In this document: piece after piece, positions 1 to 9,206 of the stretch | Numbering within the stretch: the first letter of the stretch is position 1 | Layout: each line of letters opens with the position of its first letter | NCBI RefSeq assembly: GCF_027925145.1 | Contig: NZ_AP027130.1 | Span: forward strand, 1,054,001 to 1,118,000 | Reading direction: 5' to 3' | DNA length: 64,000 bases | Origin: Thermodesulfomicrobium sp. WS | GTDB taxonomy: Bacteria > Desulfobacterota > Desulfovibrionia > Desulfovibrionales > Desulfomicrobiaceae | Made by a program: the position numbers and the translations under genes | Notes under the pieces: generated by a model | What the model saw: only the letters and a program-made list of their open reading frames with translations | Databases searched by the model: none | Told to the model about the DNA's origin: nothing

Positions 1-1
1 A

Positions 2-610
2 CGCCAGGGACAGGTGCGGGCGCGGCGGGTATATGTCACGGCCGTGCAGCGCTTCTCCTGCCCCGGGCTTCCTGGGGCGCACAACCAAGCCAACCTGGAG
101 GCCGCGTTTCATGCCTGCCGCTTTTTCGGCGTGGACGAGGCGGCCTTTGCCGCAGCGGTCAAGGATTTTCAGGGGCTTCCCCACCGCCAGGAAGTGGTGT
201 TCGAAAAGGACGGGGTGCGTTTTGTGGATGATTCCAAGGCCACCACGCTCGAATCTCTGGCAGCGGCCTTGCGCGCCCAAGATCGGCCGGTACGGCTCTT
301 GGCGGGAGGGGTGTTCAAGGGCGGGGATCCTGCAGAGCTCGCCCCGTTGATCCGGGAGCACTGCCGCAGCATTCATTTGTTTGGCCAAAGCCGGGAGGTG
401 TTTGCCGCAGCCTGGGAACATTTGGGGCTGCCCCTTTCCTGGCACCCCACCCTGGAGGAGGCCGTGGCCGAGGCTGTGCGCATGGCTGTCCCCGGAGAGA
501 CGGTGCTCCTCTCTCCAGCCACGGCGAGCTTCGACCTTTTTGCCAACTACAAGGAACGTGGTGCGGTCTTTGCCGCAGCTGCCCGCCGCGCCATGGGGGT
601 TGCGGGATGA
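2..610 (+). CDS. murD: UDP-N-acetylmuramoyl-L-alanine:D-glutamate ligase, 3' part only
   Basis: This is the C-terminal 200 or so residues of MurD, the cytoplasmic ligase that adds D-glutamate to UDP-MurNAc-L-Ala. The 5' half, including the ATP-binding P-loop, lies before the window. Family motifs visible are the GAHNQANLEAA segment of the central domain, the VDDSKATTLES segment that opens the C-terminal domain, and the terminal LSPATASFDLFANYKERG block. A GTG at 14 could be mistaken for a start, but the homology runs through it. The stop overlaps the ftsW start in an ATGA junction (607-610), so the two are translationally coupled. Family and function are secure; only the upstream boundary is unknown. 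Confidence 0.95.
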   Translation, partial: RQGQVRARRVYVTAVQRFSCPGLPGAHNQANLEAAFHACRFFGVDEAAFAAAVKDFQGLPHRQEVVFEKDGVRFVDDSKATTLESLAAALRAQDRPVRLLAGGVFKGGDPAELAPLIREHCRSIHLFGQSREVFAAAWEHLGLPLSWHPTLEEAVAEAVRMAVPGETVLLSPATASFDLFANYKERGAVFAAAARRAMGVAG

Positions 611-1719
611 GCGCGCCTCAAGGCCTGCGGAAGCCCTCGTGGGATGTGCCGCTTTTGGCCGCGGTGCTGTGTCTGACGGCCTTGGGACTCATCATGGTGT
701 TTTCCGCCAGCGGCATCGTGGCGGAGAAGACCATGGGCAGCAAATATGTGCTGTTCCAAAAGCAGCTCTTTTTCGTGGGGCTGGGGTTGGCGGTCATGAT
801 GGCGGCCATGCGCATCCCCGTGGCCTTCTTCCAGCGTCATGTCTATTGGTGGGTGTTTTTTGCCTTGGTGCTGCTCATTTTGACCTTGGCCTCCCCCCTT
901 GGCGTGCGCATCGGCGGGGCCAGACGCTGGCTGCACCTGGGCCCGCTTTCCTTCCAGCCCCTGGAAATGGCCAAGATCGCCCTGGTCTTGTATCTGGGGT
1001 ACTTTTTCTCGCGCAAACAGGAGAAGGTGAAGACCTTTAGCGTGGGATTTTTGCCGCCGCTTTTGATGACCGCGCTTTTTTGCTTGCTCCTCATGCTCCA
1101 GCCGGACTTTGGCGGCTCGGTGTTTTTGGCCGCCATCTTGTTTCTGCTCTGCTTTGTGGGGGGCACGCGCCTCATCTTTTTGGGGGCGTCGGTGCTTTTG
1201 GCCGTGGTGGGGGGCATCCTTTTGGTGCTCCATTCGCCGTATCGCCTCAAGCGGGCCTTTGCCTTTCTCGATCCCTTTCAAGACGCCCAGAATACGGGGT
1301 ATCAATTGGTGCAGTCCTTCTATGGGCTCGGCTCGGGCGGCTGGTGGGGCGTGGGGCTGGGGCAAGGGCGTCAGAAGCTCTTTTTTCTCCCCGAGGCCCA
1401 CAATGACTTCATCTTGGCGGTCATGGGCGAGGAGCTCGGGTTCGTAGGGTTGTCGCTGGTTTTTGCGCTGGTGGCGGTCATTTTGTGGCGGGTGTTTGTC
1501 ATCGCCTTGCGCCAGCGGGATCTGGAGCGCCGCATCGTCGCCTTGGGTATGGGCGCCATCATCCTTTTGGGGGCACTGCTCAATAGCGCGGTGGTGCTCG
1601 GCATGCTTCCTCCCAAGGGCGTGCCCATGCCGTTTGTGAGTTACGGCGGCAGCCACATCTTGGGCGGATTTTTCTGTGTGGGCATGCTTCTCAACCTTTC
1701 CCGGGAGAATGCGCCATGA
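607..1719 (+). CDS. ftsW: FtsW, SEDS-family septal peptidoglycan polymerase
   Basis: This is a 370-residue polytopic membrane protein of the SEDS (FtsW/RodA/SpoVE) family, which polymerises lipid II at the division septum together with a class B PBP. Around ten hydrophobic segments can be counted. Family signatures are GLIMVFSASGIVAEK near the N-terminus, GGARRWLHLGPLSFQPLE, the loop with LPEAHNDFILAVMGEELGF and the C-terminal KGVPMPFVSYGGS. The position between murD and murG in the dcw cluster identifies it as FtsW rather than RodA. It overlaps murD by 4 bases and murG by 4 bases. Confidence 0.96.
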   Translation: MSAPQGLRKPSWDVPLLAAVLCLTALGLIMVFSASGIVAEKTMGSKYVLFQKQLFFVGLGLAVMMAAMRIPVAFFQRHVYWWVFFALVLLILTLASPLGVRIGGARRWLHLGPLSFQPLEMAKIALVLYLGYFFSRKQEKVKTFSVGFLPPLLMTALFCLLLMLQPDFGGSVFLAAILFLLCFVGGTRLIFLGASVLLAVVGGILLVLHSPYRLKRAFAFLDPFQDAQNTGYQLVQSFYGLGSGGWWGVGLGQGRQKLFFLPEAHNDFILAVMGEELGFVGLSLVFALVAVILWRVFVIALRQRDLERRIVALGMGAIILLGALLNSAVVLGMLPPKGVPMPFVSYGGSHILGGFFCVGMLLNLSRENAP

Positions 1720-2789
1720 ATATCGTGCTGACCACAGGAGGTACGGGCGGCCATATCTTTCCTGCGCTCGCTGTGGCCGAGGCCCTGCGGCAGCTGGAGC
1801 CCACCGCGGCGGTGGTCTTCGTGGGCGGGACCTACGGCCCGGAAGGGCGCATGGCGCATGGGGCGGGTATCCCCTTCGTGGGCTTGCCGGTGCGTGGGGT
1901 CATTGGCCGGGGGCTGCGGGGCGCTGTCGCCGGGGCGCGGCTCGGGGCCAGTGTGCTCATGGCCGGAGGACTCTTGCGTTCCCTGCGGCCCGCAGTGGTG
2001 GTGGGCTTTGGCGGGTATGCCGGGTTTCCTGCCGTGGCCGCGGCCAAGGTGCTGCGCATCCCTTGTGGGATCCACGAGCAAAACAGCATCCCCGGTGCGG
2101 CCAATCGGTGGCTTGCGCGCTGGGTGGACCAGGTGTGGACCAGTTTTCCGGACATGGCGGACCCGCTTTTTTCAGGGCCGCGGGTGCGGTGCACGGGCAA
2201 TCCGGTGCGCCAGGCGGTGTGCGCCGTGGCGGGCGTGCGTCCGCCGGCGGGCCGTAATCTTTTGGTCGTGGGGGGAAGCCAAGGGGCCCGTGCCCTCAAT
2301 GATCTCATGCTGGCGCACGCTGCGCGTTTGCGCGCCGAGGGGATTCGCCTTTGGCATCAGACCGGCGCCGAAGATTTTGCGCGGGTGCAGGCAGCCTATG
2401 CCACCGCTTACCCCGAGGCCCGGGTGGCACCCTTCATCGACGCCATGGACGAGGCCTACGCCTTTGCCGACGTGGTGCTGTGCCGGGCCGGGGCGACGAC
2501 CATCGCGGAGCTCACCGCCGCCGGCAAGCCGAGTATCTTGGTGCCGTTTCCGTACGCCACCCATGACCACCAAACCAAGAACGCCCAGGCCCTGGCGGCT
2601 CGCGGGGCGGCGGTGGTGCTCCCCCAGAGTGTCTTGCCGAGTGTGGATGTGGTGCGCATGCTCACCGACCTCTTTGCCGCTCCGGACCGTTTGGCGGCCA
2701 TGGGCAAGGCCGCGGCGGCCTTGGGCCGCCCCCAGGCGGCGCGTACGCTCGCCGAAGACATCATACGCTTGGCGCAGAGGAAGTCATGA
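1716..2789 (+). CDS. murG: UDP-GlcNAc:undecaprenyl-PP-MurNAc-pentapeptide GlcNAc transferase
   Basis: MurG (357 residues, normal family length) is the peripheral inner-membrane GT28 enzyme that converts lipid I to lipid II. The N-terminal glycine-rich loop GGTGGH is at residues 8-13. Next come [14 protein letters not shown] and the [12 protein letters not shown] segment. The donor-binding domain has [13 protein letters not shown], and the UDP-GlcNAc-binding motif [17 protein letters not shown] is followed by HQTKNAQ. The start overlaps the ftsW stop and the end overlaps murC (ATGA junctions), as in a single dcw transcript. Confidence 0.97.
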   Translation: MNIVLTTGGTGGHIFPALAVAEALRQLEPTAAVVFVGGTYGPEGRMAHGAGIPFVGLPVRGVIGRGLRGAVAGARLGASVLMAGGLLRSLRPAVVVGFGGYAGFPAVAAAKVLRIPCGIHEQNSIPGAANRWLARWVDQVWTSFPDMADPLFSGPRVRCTGNPVRQAVCAVAGVRPPAGRNLLVVGGSQGARALNDLMLAHAARLRAEGIRLWHQTGAEDFARVQAAYATAYPEARVAPFIDAMDEAYAFADVVLCRAGATTIAELTAAGKPSILVPFPYATHDHQTKNAQALAARGAAVVLPQSVLPSVDVVRMLTDLFAAPDRLAAMGKAAAALGRPQAARTLAEDIIRLAQRKS

Positions 2790-4147
2790 GATCGAAAATT
2801 CAGCGAATCCATATGATTGGTATCGGTGGCTCGGGCATGAGCGGCATTGCCGAGGTGCTGGCCACCTTGGGATATGCGGTGCGTGGATCCGACCTGGCGG
2901 AGTCCGCAGCGGTGCGGCGGTTGCGGGAACTCGGGATCACCGTGTTTTTGGGGCATGCCCGCGGTCAGGTGGGTGACGCGCAGGTGGTGGTGCGCTCGTC
3001 GGCGGTGCGCGACGACAACCCCGAGATCCTCGAGGCCCGGGAGCGGGGTATTCCCATCATCCCCCGGGCGGAGATGCTCGCCGAGCTCATGCGCCTCAAA
3101 ATAGGGGTGGCGGTGGGCGGCACCCATGGCAAGACCACCACGACCTCGCTCATCGCCACGGTGTTCACCGAGGCAGGGCTGGATCCCACGGTGATCATCG
3201 GCGGCCGGCTCAATGCCTTGGGGTCCAACGCCCGTTTGGGGGCAGGGGAGTACCTGGTGGCCGAGGCCGACGAGTCCGACGGGTCGTTTTTGTGCTTGCT
3301 GCCGCAGGTGGCGGTGATCACCAACGTGGACGCCGATCACCTCGATTTTTATCCCAACCTTGCGGCCATCGAGACGGCGTTCGCACAGTTTGCCAATAAC
3401 GTACCGTTCTACGGATTGGTGGTGGCCTGCGGCGACGACCCTGGGGTGCAGGCCATTTTGCCCCGTATCAAGCGGCCGGTGCAGACCTATGGGTTTGGTC
3501 CTGGCAACCATTGGCGGGCGGAAATCCTGGAGGTGGATCACGGGTCCCGGTTTCGGGTGTGGGAGGCGGGCGCCATGTGGGGCGAGGCGGTGGTGGCCCA
3601 ACCGGGGCGGCATAATGTCTTGAACGCCCTCGCCGCGATCGCGGTGGCCCAGGAAGCCGGTGTCTCGTCAGAGGCCATCTGCCATGGTTTGGCGCATTTC
3701 GCGGGTGTGGGACGGCGTTTTGAGCGCAAAGGCGAGCGTAATGGGGTGCTGGTGGTGGACGACTATGGCCATCACCCCACGGAGATCGCCGCCACCCTGG
3801 CCACGGCCCGGCAGGTGTATCCGGGCCGCCGTCTCGTGGTGGCCTTTCAGCCGCATCGCTTCACCCGCACCAAGGCGCTTTTTGGCGAATTTGCCCGGGT
3901 GTTTTCCGGAGTGGACACCGTGCTCCTCACCGAGATTTATGCGGCAAGCGAAGACCCCATCCCTGGGGTGAGCGGGCAAAGCCTCGCCCATGCCATCCGC
4001 CAGGTGTCGGATACGCCGGTGCATTTTTTCGCGGACTTTGCTGCCCTCGAGGCTGCCTTGCCCCAGCACGTGCAGCCGGGCGACGTCCTGATCACCCTCG
4101 GGGCAGGAAGTATTTGGACGGTGGGGCAACGGTACCTTGAAGGCTAG
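2786..4147 (+). CDS. murC: UDP-N-acetylmuramate:L-alanine ligase
   Basis: MurC (453 residues) is the first Mur ligase and adds L-Ala to UDP-MurNAc in the cytoplasm. The N-terminal Rossmann segment is [15 protein letters not shown]. The ATP-binding P-loop GTHGKTTTT is at residues 112-120. Downstream are the central-domain [10 protein letters not shown] and the [14 protein letters not shown] motif typical of MurC. In most proteobacterial dcw clusters murB or ddl follows, but here the next gene is ftsQ, which overlaps the last 11 bases of murC. No murB is seen anywhere in the window. Confidence 0.97.
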   Translation: MRSKIQRIHMIGIGGSGMSGIAEVLATLGYAVRGSDLAESAAVRRLRELGITVFLGHARGQVGDAQVVVRSSAVRDDNPEILEARERGIPIIPRAEMLAELMRLKIGVAVGGTHGKTTTTSLIATVFTEAGLDPTVIIGGRLNALGSNARLGAGEYLVAEADESDGSFLCLLPQVAVITNVDADHLDFYPNLAAIETAFAQFANNVPFYGLVVACGDDPGVQAILPRIKRPVQTYGFGPGNHWRAEILEVDHGSRFRVWEAGAMWGEAVVAQPGRHNVLNALAAIAVAQEAGVSSEAICHGLAHFAGVGRRFERKGERNGVLVVDDYGHHPTEIAATLATARQVYPGRRLVVAFQPHRFTRTKALFGEFARVFSGVDTVLLTEIYAASEDPIPGVSGQSLAHAIRQVSDTPVHFFADFAALEAALPQHVQPGDVLITLGAGSIWTVGQRYLEG

Positions 4148-5009
4148 GGAGCGACTGGCACGGCGGGTGGTGCTCACCCGGGGGCGTAAGCCGCGGAAGA
4201 ATGTTTCCCGGGAGCCGCACCGCCCTGTTTCTTCCGGGGGTACCCCGTGGTGGGTCACTCTGGGGCGCGGGTTGCGCTGGACTGTGGGGATACTTTTGGG
4301 GTGCGTGCTCGTGGCGGGCATCAGCCTCGGTATCCTGTGGGGGTATCGGTGGGTCACCGGGCACGAGCTGTTCCAACTGCGGCAGCTCACGGTGCAGGGG
4401 ACGCAGCGGTTTACCCCGGAGGAGGTGGCCGCTATGGGGGGGCTGCAGCTGGGGCAGAGCGTGCTCGATCTCAACATTGCCGAGGTTCGGGCCCGCATTG
4501 CCGCCAACCCGTGGATTCGCGAGGCCTCGGTGACGCGGGTCTTGCCGGATACGGTGATCATTGAAATCGGGGAGCGACGGCCGGTGTTTCTCGTACCCCG
4601 GGAAGGGACCTTTTTCTATGCCGATGCCGAGGGGCGACCCATTGCCCCGGTGACGCCGGAGCGCTTTGTGTCCTTGCCGGTGCTCGAAAAGGACGAAGCC
4701 GTCGATGTGAGCGCGGGGCTCAAGCAGGTGCTCGCCGCTATGGAACGCAATCAATTGCCTTTTGGTACGCACCAGGTGGCGTGGATCCGCCAGGAGAGCG
4801 CGGAGCAGTATAGTTTGATGATCGAAAAACCGCGGGTCTTGATCCAATTGGACGGCAGGGACGTCGCTTCCATGGTGGAAAGTCTTGGCCGTTTATGGCA
4901 GGATTTGACGCAGCGAGGGGAAATGGACAAGGTCGCCAGCGTGTTCGTCATGCCGGGCCGCGCTTGGGTTTCCCTGAAAAAGGACGCGAGCCGGTCGGGA
5001 AAGGAGTAG
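4137..5009 (+). CDS. ftsQ: FtsQ/DivIB division protein with POTRA domain
   Basis: This is a 290-residue bitopic membrane protein of the divisome core. A basic cytoplasmic N-terminus (about 40 residues) is followed by one membrane segment (about residues 42-66) and a periplasmic POTRA domain. That domain shows [19 protein letters not shown] and the conserved [16 protein letters not shown] and EIGERRPV stretches. The FtsQ C-terminal domain follows. The proposed TTG start at 4137 lies inside murC. No strong Shine-Dalgarno sequence precedes it, so coupling to murC translation is likely and the exact start is uncertain. The next gene, ftsA, begins two bases after its stop. Confidence 0.9.
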   Translation: MKARERLARRVVLTRGRKPRKNVSREPHRPVSSGGTPWWVTLGRGLRWTVGILLGCVLVAGISLGILWGYRWVTGHELFQLRQLTVQGTQRFTPEEVAAMGGLQLGQSVLDLNIAEVRARIAANPWIREASVTRVLPDTVIIEIGERRPVFLVPREGTFFYADAEGRPIAPVTPERFVSLPVLEKDEAVDVSAGLKQVLAAMERNQLPFGTHQVAWIRQESAEQYSLMIEKPRVLIQLDGRDVASMVESLGRLWQDLTQRGEMDKVASVFVMPGRAWVSLKKDASRSGKE

Positions 5010-5011
5010 GT

Positions 5012-6238
5012 ATGGCCAAATCGGAAATGATTGTGGGCTTGGATATCGGCACCACCAAGATCTGTGCCGTGGTCGGCGAGGTGGATGGCGAAGGGGTCAA
5101 TATCGTGGGCATTGGCACCAGCCCATCCACCGGGTTGCGCAAAGGCGTGGTGGTGAACATCGAGCAGACCGTGCAGTCCATCAAGCGCGCTCTGGAAGAG
5201 GCCGAACTCATGGCGGGCTGCGAGATTCGTTCGGTGTACGCGGGCATTGCTGGAAGCCACATCAAAGGGTTCAACAGTCACGGGGTAATCGCCGTCAAAG
5301 GCGGCGAGGTCACGGCCCGGGACATCGAACGGGTGCTCGACGCCGCCAAGGCCGTGGCCATCCCTTTGGACCGGGAAGTGATCCACATCCTGCCCCAAGA
5401 ATACATCGTGGACGACCAGACCGGCATCATCGATCCCCTCGGCATGGCGGGGGTGCGCCTGGAGGTGAAGGTGCACATCGTCACCGGCGCGGTGACCAGC
5501 GCCCAGAACATCGTCAAATCCTGCCACAAATCCGGCCTGGATGTGGAGGACATCGTCCTCGAGGCCCTGGCCTCCAGCAAGGCGGTGCTCACCGACGAAG
5601 AGCGGGAGATCGGGGTGGCCCTGGTGGACATCGGCGGCGGTACCTCGGACATCATCATTTTTCATGGCAATTCCATCAAGCATACCGGCGCGGTTCCCTT
5701 GGGCGGCGCCAATCTCACCAACGATATCGCCTTTGGTCTGCGCACCCCCACCCAGGCGGCGGAGCGCATCAAGGTGCGTTATGGCTGTGCCTTGGCCGAG
5801 TTGGTGCACGAAGACGACATCATCGAGGTCCCCAGCGTGGGCGGCCGTGAGCCGCGCAGACTCTCCCGGCAGGTGCTGGCGGAGATCTGCGAGCCGCGCA
5901 TGGAGGAGATGCTCATGCTCGTGGATCAGGAATTGGTGCGCTCGGGCTACAAACATCTCATTGGGGCCGGGGTGGTGCTCACCGGCGGCGCTTCGCGCAT
6001 CGAAGGCATCCAGGAGCTGAGCGAACGCATTTTCAATCTGCCCACGCGGACGGCCTCGCCCATGGGAGTGGGGGGGCTGCGGGACGTCGTGGACAATCCC
6101 ATGTATGCCACCGCAGTGGGGCTGCTCCTCTATGGGGCGGAACAGCATGGTCAGGAACACCGCATCCGCATCCGGGACACCAATGTCTTTCACACCATCT
6201 TGTCGCGCATGAAGAAGTGGTTTGCAGATATTAGCTAA
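5012..6238 (+). CDS. ftsA: Cell division protein FtsA
   Basis: FtsA (408 residues) is the actin-like ATPase that tethers FtsZ to the membrane. The chosen ATG at 5012 has an AAGGAG ribosome-binding site at 5001-5006; the open frame extends upstream but only over ftsQ. Visible signatures are the phosphate-1 loop [15 protein letters not shown], the [15 protein letters not shown] phosphate-2 loop, the adenosine motif [11 protein letters not shown] and the [11 protein letters not shown] segment. The C-terminus ends in a short amphipathic sequence rich in K and W ([10 protein letters not shown]), consistent with the membrane-targeting helix. It lies directly upstream of ftsZ. Confidence 0.97.
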   Translation: MAKSEMIVGLDIGTTKICAVVGEVDGEGVNIVGIGTSPSTGLRKGVVVNIEQTVQSIKRALEEAELMAGCEIRSVYAGIAGSHIKGFNSHGVIAVKGGEVTARDIERVLDAAKAVAIPLDREVIHILPQEYIVDDQTGIIDPLGMAGVRLEVKVHIVTGAVTSAQNIVKSCHKSGLDVEDIVLEALASSKAVLTDEEREIGVALVDIGGGTSDIIIFHGNSIKHTGAVPLGGANLTNDIAFGLRTPTQAAERIKVRYGCALAELVHEDDIIEVPSVGGREPRRLSRQVLAEICEPRMEEMLMLVDQELVRSGYKHLIGAGVVLTGGASRIEGIQELSERIFNLPTRTASPMGVGGLRDVVDNPMYATAVGLLLYGAEQHGQEHRIRIRDTNVFHTILSRMKKWFADIS

Positions 6239-6309
6239 CGAAGTCAGAAGTTGCAGTACAACCCTGTGGGGAGAGGGGGATGCTCCCCAAGAACGTGTGG
6301 GAGGGGAAG

Positions 6310-7539
6310 ATGTTTACGCAGATCGAATCAGACAGCTTGGAGAGCCCGGCCATCATCAAAGTCATTGGCGTGGGCGGAGGCGGCGGCAATGCCATCAACA
6401 ACATGATCGCCTCGCAGCTGCAGGGGGTGACCTTCATCGCCGCCAACACGGACGTGCAGGCCCTCAAGACGTCCAAGGCGGAGATCAAGGTCCAACTGGG
6501 TGAGAAACTCACCAAGGGACTCGGTGCCGGGGCCAATCCCGACGTGGGGCGGGATGCGGCCATGGAGAGCCAGGGCGTCATTCGCGATGCCTTGGGCGAG
6601 TGCGACATGGTGTTCGTCACTGCAGGCATGGGCGGCGGCACCGGCACCGGCGCAGCCCCGGTGGTGGCGCGGGTGGCCAAGGAAATGGGCGCCCTGACTG
6701 TGGCCGTGGTCACCAAGCCCTTTTTCTTCGAAGGCAAGCGGCGCATGCAGCAGGCGGAGCGGGGCATCAAGGAATTGCGGGAGATCGTGGACAGCATCAT
6801 CGTGGTGCCCAATGATCGCCTGTTCGCCATCGCTCCCAAGAAGACCCCGGTGGTGGAGATGCTGGTCAAGGCGGATGAAGTGCTCCATCAGGCGGTCAAG
6901 GGCATCTCGGACCTCATCATGGTGCCGGGACTCATCAACCTGGATTTTGCCGACGTGAAGGCGGTCATGGAGCAGATGGGGCTCGCCATGATGGGCACGG
7001 GGGTCGCCACGGGCGAAGGCCGGGCGCGTGAGGCGGCCATGCGGGCCATCACCAGCCCGCTGCTCGATGACATCAGCATCGAGGGTGCGCGCGGCGTCAT
7101 CCTCAATGTGACCGGCGGGTACGACATCTCCATGGATGAGCTCAACGAGGCGACTTCCATCATCCACGAGGCCGTACATCCGGATGCCCACGTGATCTTT
7201 GGCATGGCCTTTGATCCCGAGTGCACCGAGGAACTGCGGGTGACGGTCATCGCCACCGGCATTCAGGAGGCGCAAAGCGCCCCGGAAAAGACCAAGGCCG
7301 CGGCCGCTGCGCCCACTCCCAAGGCCAAGGACCGGCCGTATTTCGTCCCGCAGGGCATGGAAGGGCGTGAGAAGAACGACCTGTCGGTGCCCACCTACAT
7401 GCGGCGCCAGCAGACCGCAGCGGCGGAGGAGCGCCCGCACCCCAAGGTGCGCCCCTTGCGTCCTGCGGAGGAACCGGAGTTTACCTTTGACGAGGAGGAG
7501 TTCGAGATCCCCTCGTTCATTCGGATGCAGGCTGACTGA
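6310..7539 (+). CDS. ftsZ: Cell division GTPase FtsZ
   Basis: FtsZ (409 residues from this start) is the tubulin-like GTPase forming the Z-ring. [17 protein letters not shown] opens the GTP-binding domain. The tubulin signature [15 protein letters not shown] and the T7 loop region [11 protein letters not shown] are intact. The C-terminal linker is about 70 residues, and the conserved tail peptide is [14 protein letters not shown], which binds FtsA. An upstream in-frame ATG exists at 6280, but the ATG at 6310 is better placed after GGGAGGGGAAG and gives the usual short N-terminus. About 70 bases separate it from ftsA. Confidence 0.97.
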   Translation: MFTQIESDSLESPAIIKVIGVGGGGGNAINNMIASQLQGVTFIAANTDVQALKTSKAEIKVQLGEKLTKGLGAGANPDVGRDAAMESQGVIRDALGECDMVFVTAGMGGGTGTGAAPVVARVAKEMGALTVAVVTKPFFFEGKRRMQQAERGIKELREIVDSIIVVPNDRLFAIAPKKTPVVEMLVKADEVLHQAVKGISDLIMVPGLINLDFADVKAVMEQMGLAMMGTGVATGEGRAREAAMRAITSPLLDDISIEGARGVILNVTGGYDISMDELNEATSIIHEAVHPDAHVIFGMAFDPECTEELRVTVIATGIQEAQSAPEKTKAAAAAPTPKAKDRPYFVPQGMEGREKNDLSVPTYMRRQQTAAAEERPHPKVRPLRPAEEPEFTFDEEEFEIPSFIRMQAD

Positions 7540-7544
7540 CTTCT

Positions 7545-9206
7545 GTGCGGCTGTCTTCCATCCTCCCTCGGGCGGCGCAGAGGCAATGGGGAGGAAGGTT
7601 GCCCGTGGCCGTGGTGTTTCCCGAGGCCCCAGAGGCAGCCTTGTCCACCTTGGGCTGGCAGGTGGTGTACCGCCTGCTGGCCGAAAATGACCTCTTCTGC
7701 GTGGAACCGGTCTTTGCCGACCCAGCATCCCCGCGGCCCAGATCCGTCCATACCGGCACGGATTTGGGCCGTTTTGCACTGGTGCTGGCAAGCCTCAACT
7801 TTGAGGGCGACTATCCGGCCTTGATGCGGCTCTTCATGGATGCCGGCATCCCTGTATCGGCCCAAGATCGTGGGGATTGGCCGCTCATTATGGCTGGCGG
7901 TCCGGTGGCGTTCCTCAATCCCTTTCCCGTGCTGCCAGCCCTGGACGCCCTCTGGTGCGGCGAGGCTGAGGCGGGTTTTCTCCGCGTGGCCGAGCGTATC
8001 GCCCGCACTTGGGTGCGCGGAGGCAGCAAGGCCCAAGCCTTGGAGTCCCTGGCCGCCCTCCCCGGATGCCTGGTCCCGGGGCGAAGCCCGCTTCCGGTCC
8101 AGCGCCAGGTGGTCGCAGACTTGCGCACCCCGGCGCATTCGGTCTTCGTCAGTCCCGAGGCCCGGTTTGCGGGGATGTTTCTTCTCGAAGTCAACCGTGG
8201 CTGTCCCTACGGGTGCCGTTTTTGCGCCGCAGGCTCCATCTACCGACCTGCCCGGCAGGCCTCCATGGAGGCCCTGCAGCGTATTGTGGAAGCGGCATCT
8301 CCGCGCAAGGTGGGGTTGGTCGGCACGGCCCTTACCGACTGGCCGGATCTCATGCCGTTTCTTTCCTGGTTGCGGGGTCGGCGGGCGCAGTTTGCCCTCT
8401 CTTCCGTGCGCGCCGATGGTCTGACCGAAGAGCTTTTGGCCTTTCTGCGCCACGCCGGGATACGCACCGTGACCTTGGCCCTGGAGGGCGCGAGTTCCCG
8501 GCTGCGGGCCGCCATGAACAAAGGCCTGGATGAGGATGCCGTGCTGCGGGTGGTGGCCACCATGAGCCGACTGCGTTTTGAGACCCTCAAGCTCTATCTC
8601 ATCGTGGGTTGGCCTGGCGAGGAAGAAGCGGATTTCAAGGAATTGGAGGGGTTTTTGGAGCGCATCCAGCAGGCCCGGCGTGCCGGGCAGGCAGGCCGCG
8701 CTGCGGGTCTCAAGCTCATCCAGCTTTCTGCCAGCGCCCTGGTGCCCAAGCCCTGGACCGCCATGCAATGGGCCCCCATGGCCTCTCTGGAACGCATTGC
8801 GGCGGCCATGGTCCGGGTTCGGTCCATGGTCGCCCGGCATCGCGGCATGCGTTTTTCTGCGGAAAACGCCCGCCAGGCCTGTATCCAGGGGTATCTCGCC
8901 CGTGCGGACGAGTCGGCCTTTCCCGTGATCGTCGAGGCCGCCGAGCACGGGTGGGGGAAGGTGTGGCGTTGCCATGGGGCATATATCGAGGCCGAGGCAG
9001 GTCGGCCGCGTCCGGTGGCGGATCCGCTGCCGTGGGAGCGTTTGGACGTCGGGGTGCGGCGGGCGTATTTGCGTGGCCAATGGGAAGCCTTTGGCCGCAG
9101 TCGGCCCACGCTGGCATGCCCCCCGGGGTCGTGCAGCGCGTGCCGGCGCTGCGGCATGGAGCGTATCATGGAAACGATGTTCGAGAAGGAGGTGCCGCAA
9201 CCATGA
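7545..9206 (+). CDS. Radical SAM protein, function unknown
   Basis: This 553-residue protein starts with GTG five bases after ftsZ. The radical SAM cluster motif CPYGCRFC (cysteines 220, 224 and 227) sits after EVNRG and is followed by an AGSIYRP segment. Before it lies a region of about 200 residues, possibly a degenerate cobalamin-type N-terminal domain. The C-terminus has a second cysteine cluster (CPPGSCSACRRC), which could bind a metal or an auxiliary cluster. The architecture is similar to B12-binding-domain-type radical SAM proteins of the YgiQ/TIGR03960 kind. The substrate is unknown and I do not assign one. It overlaps the next gene by an ATGA junction. Confidence 0.8.
   Translation: MRLSSILPRAAQRQWGGRLPVAVVFPEAPEAALSTLGWQVVYRLLAENDLFCVEPVFADPASPRPRSVHTGTDLGRFALVLASLNFEGDYPALMRLFMDAGIPVSAQDRGDWPLIMAGGPVAFLNPFPVLPALDALWCGEAEAGFLRVAERIARTWVRGGSKAQALESLAALPGCLVPGRSPLPVQRQVVADLRTPAHSVFVSPEARFAGMFLLEVNRGCPYGCRFCAAGSIYRPARQASMEALQRIVEAASPRKVGLVGTALTDWPDLMPFLSWLRGRRAQFALSSVRADGLTEELLAFLRHAGIRTVTLALEGASSRLRAAMNKGLDEDAVLRVVATMSRLRFETLKLYLIVGWPGEEEADFKELEGFLERIQQARRAGQAGRAAGLKLIQLSASALVPKPWTAMQWAPMASLERIAAAMVRVRSMVARHRGMRFSAENARQACIQGYLARADESAFPVIVEAAEHGWGKVWRCHGAYIEAEAGRPRPVADPLPWERLDVGVRRAYLRGQWEAFGRSRPTLACPPGSCSACRRCGMERIMETMFEKEVPQP

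Noticed and set aside
6280-6309. Upstream ATG as the ftsZ start
   Set aside because: It adds ten residues not seen in the family, and its purine run abuts the ATG. The ATG at 6310 has better spacing.
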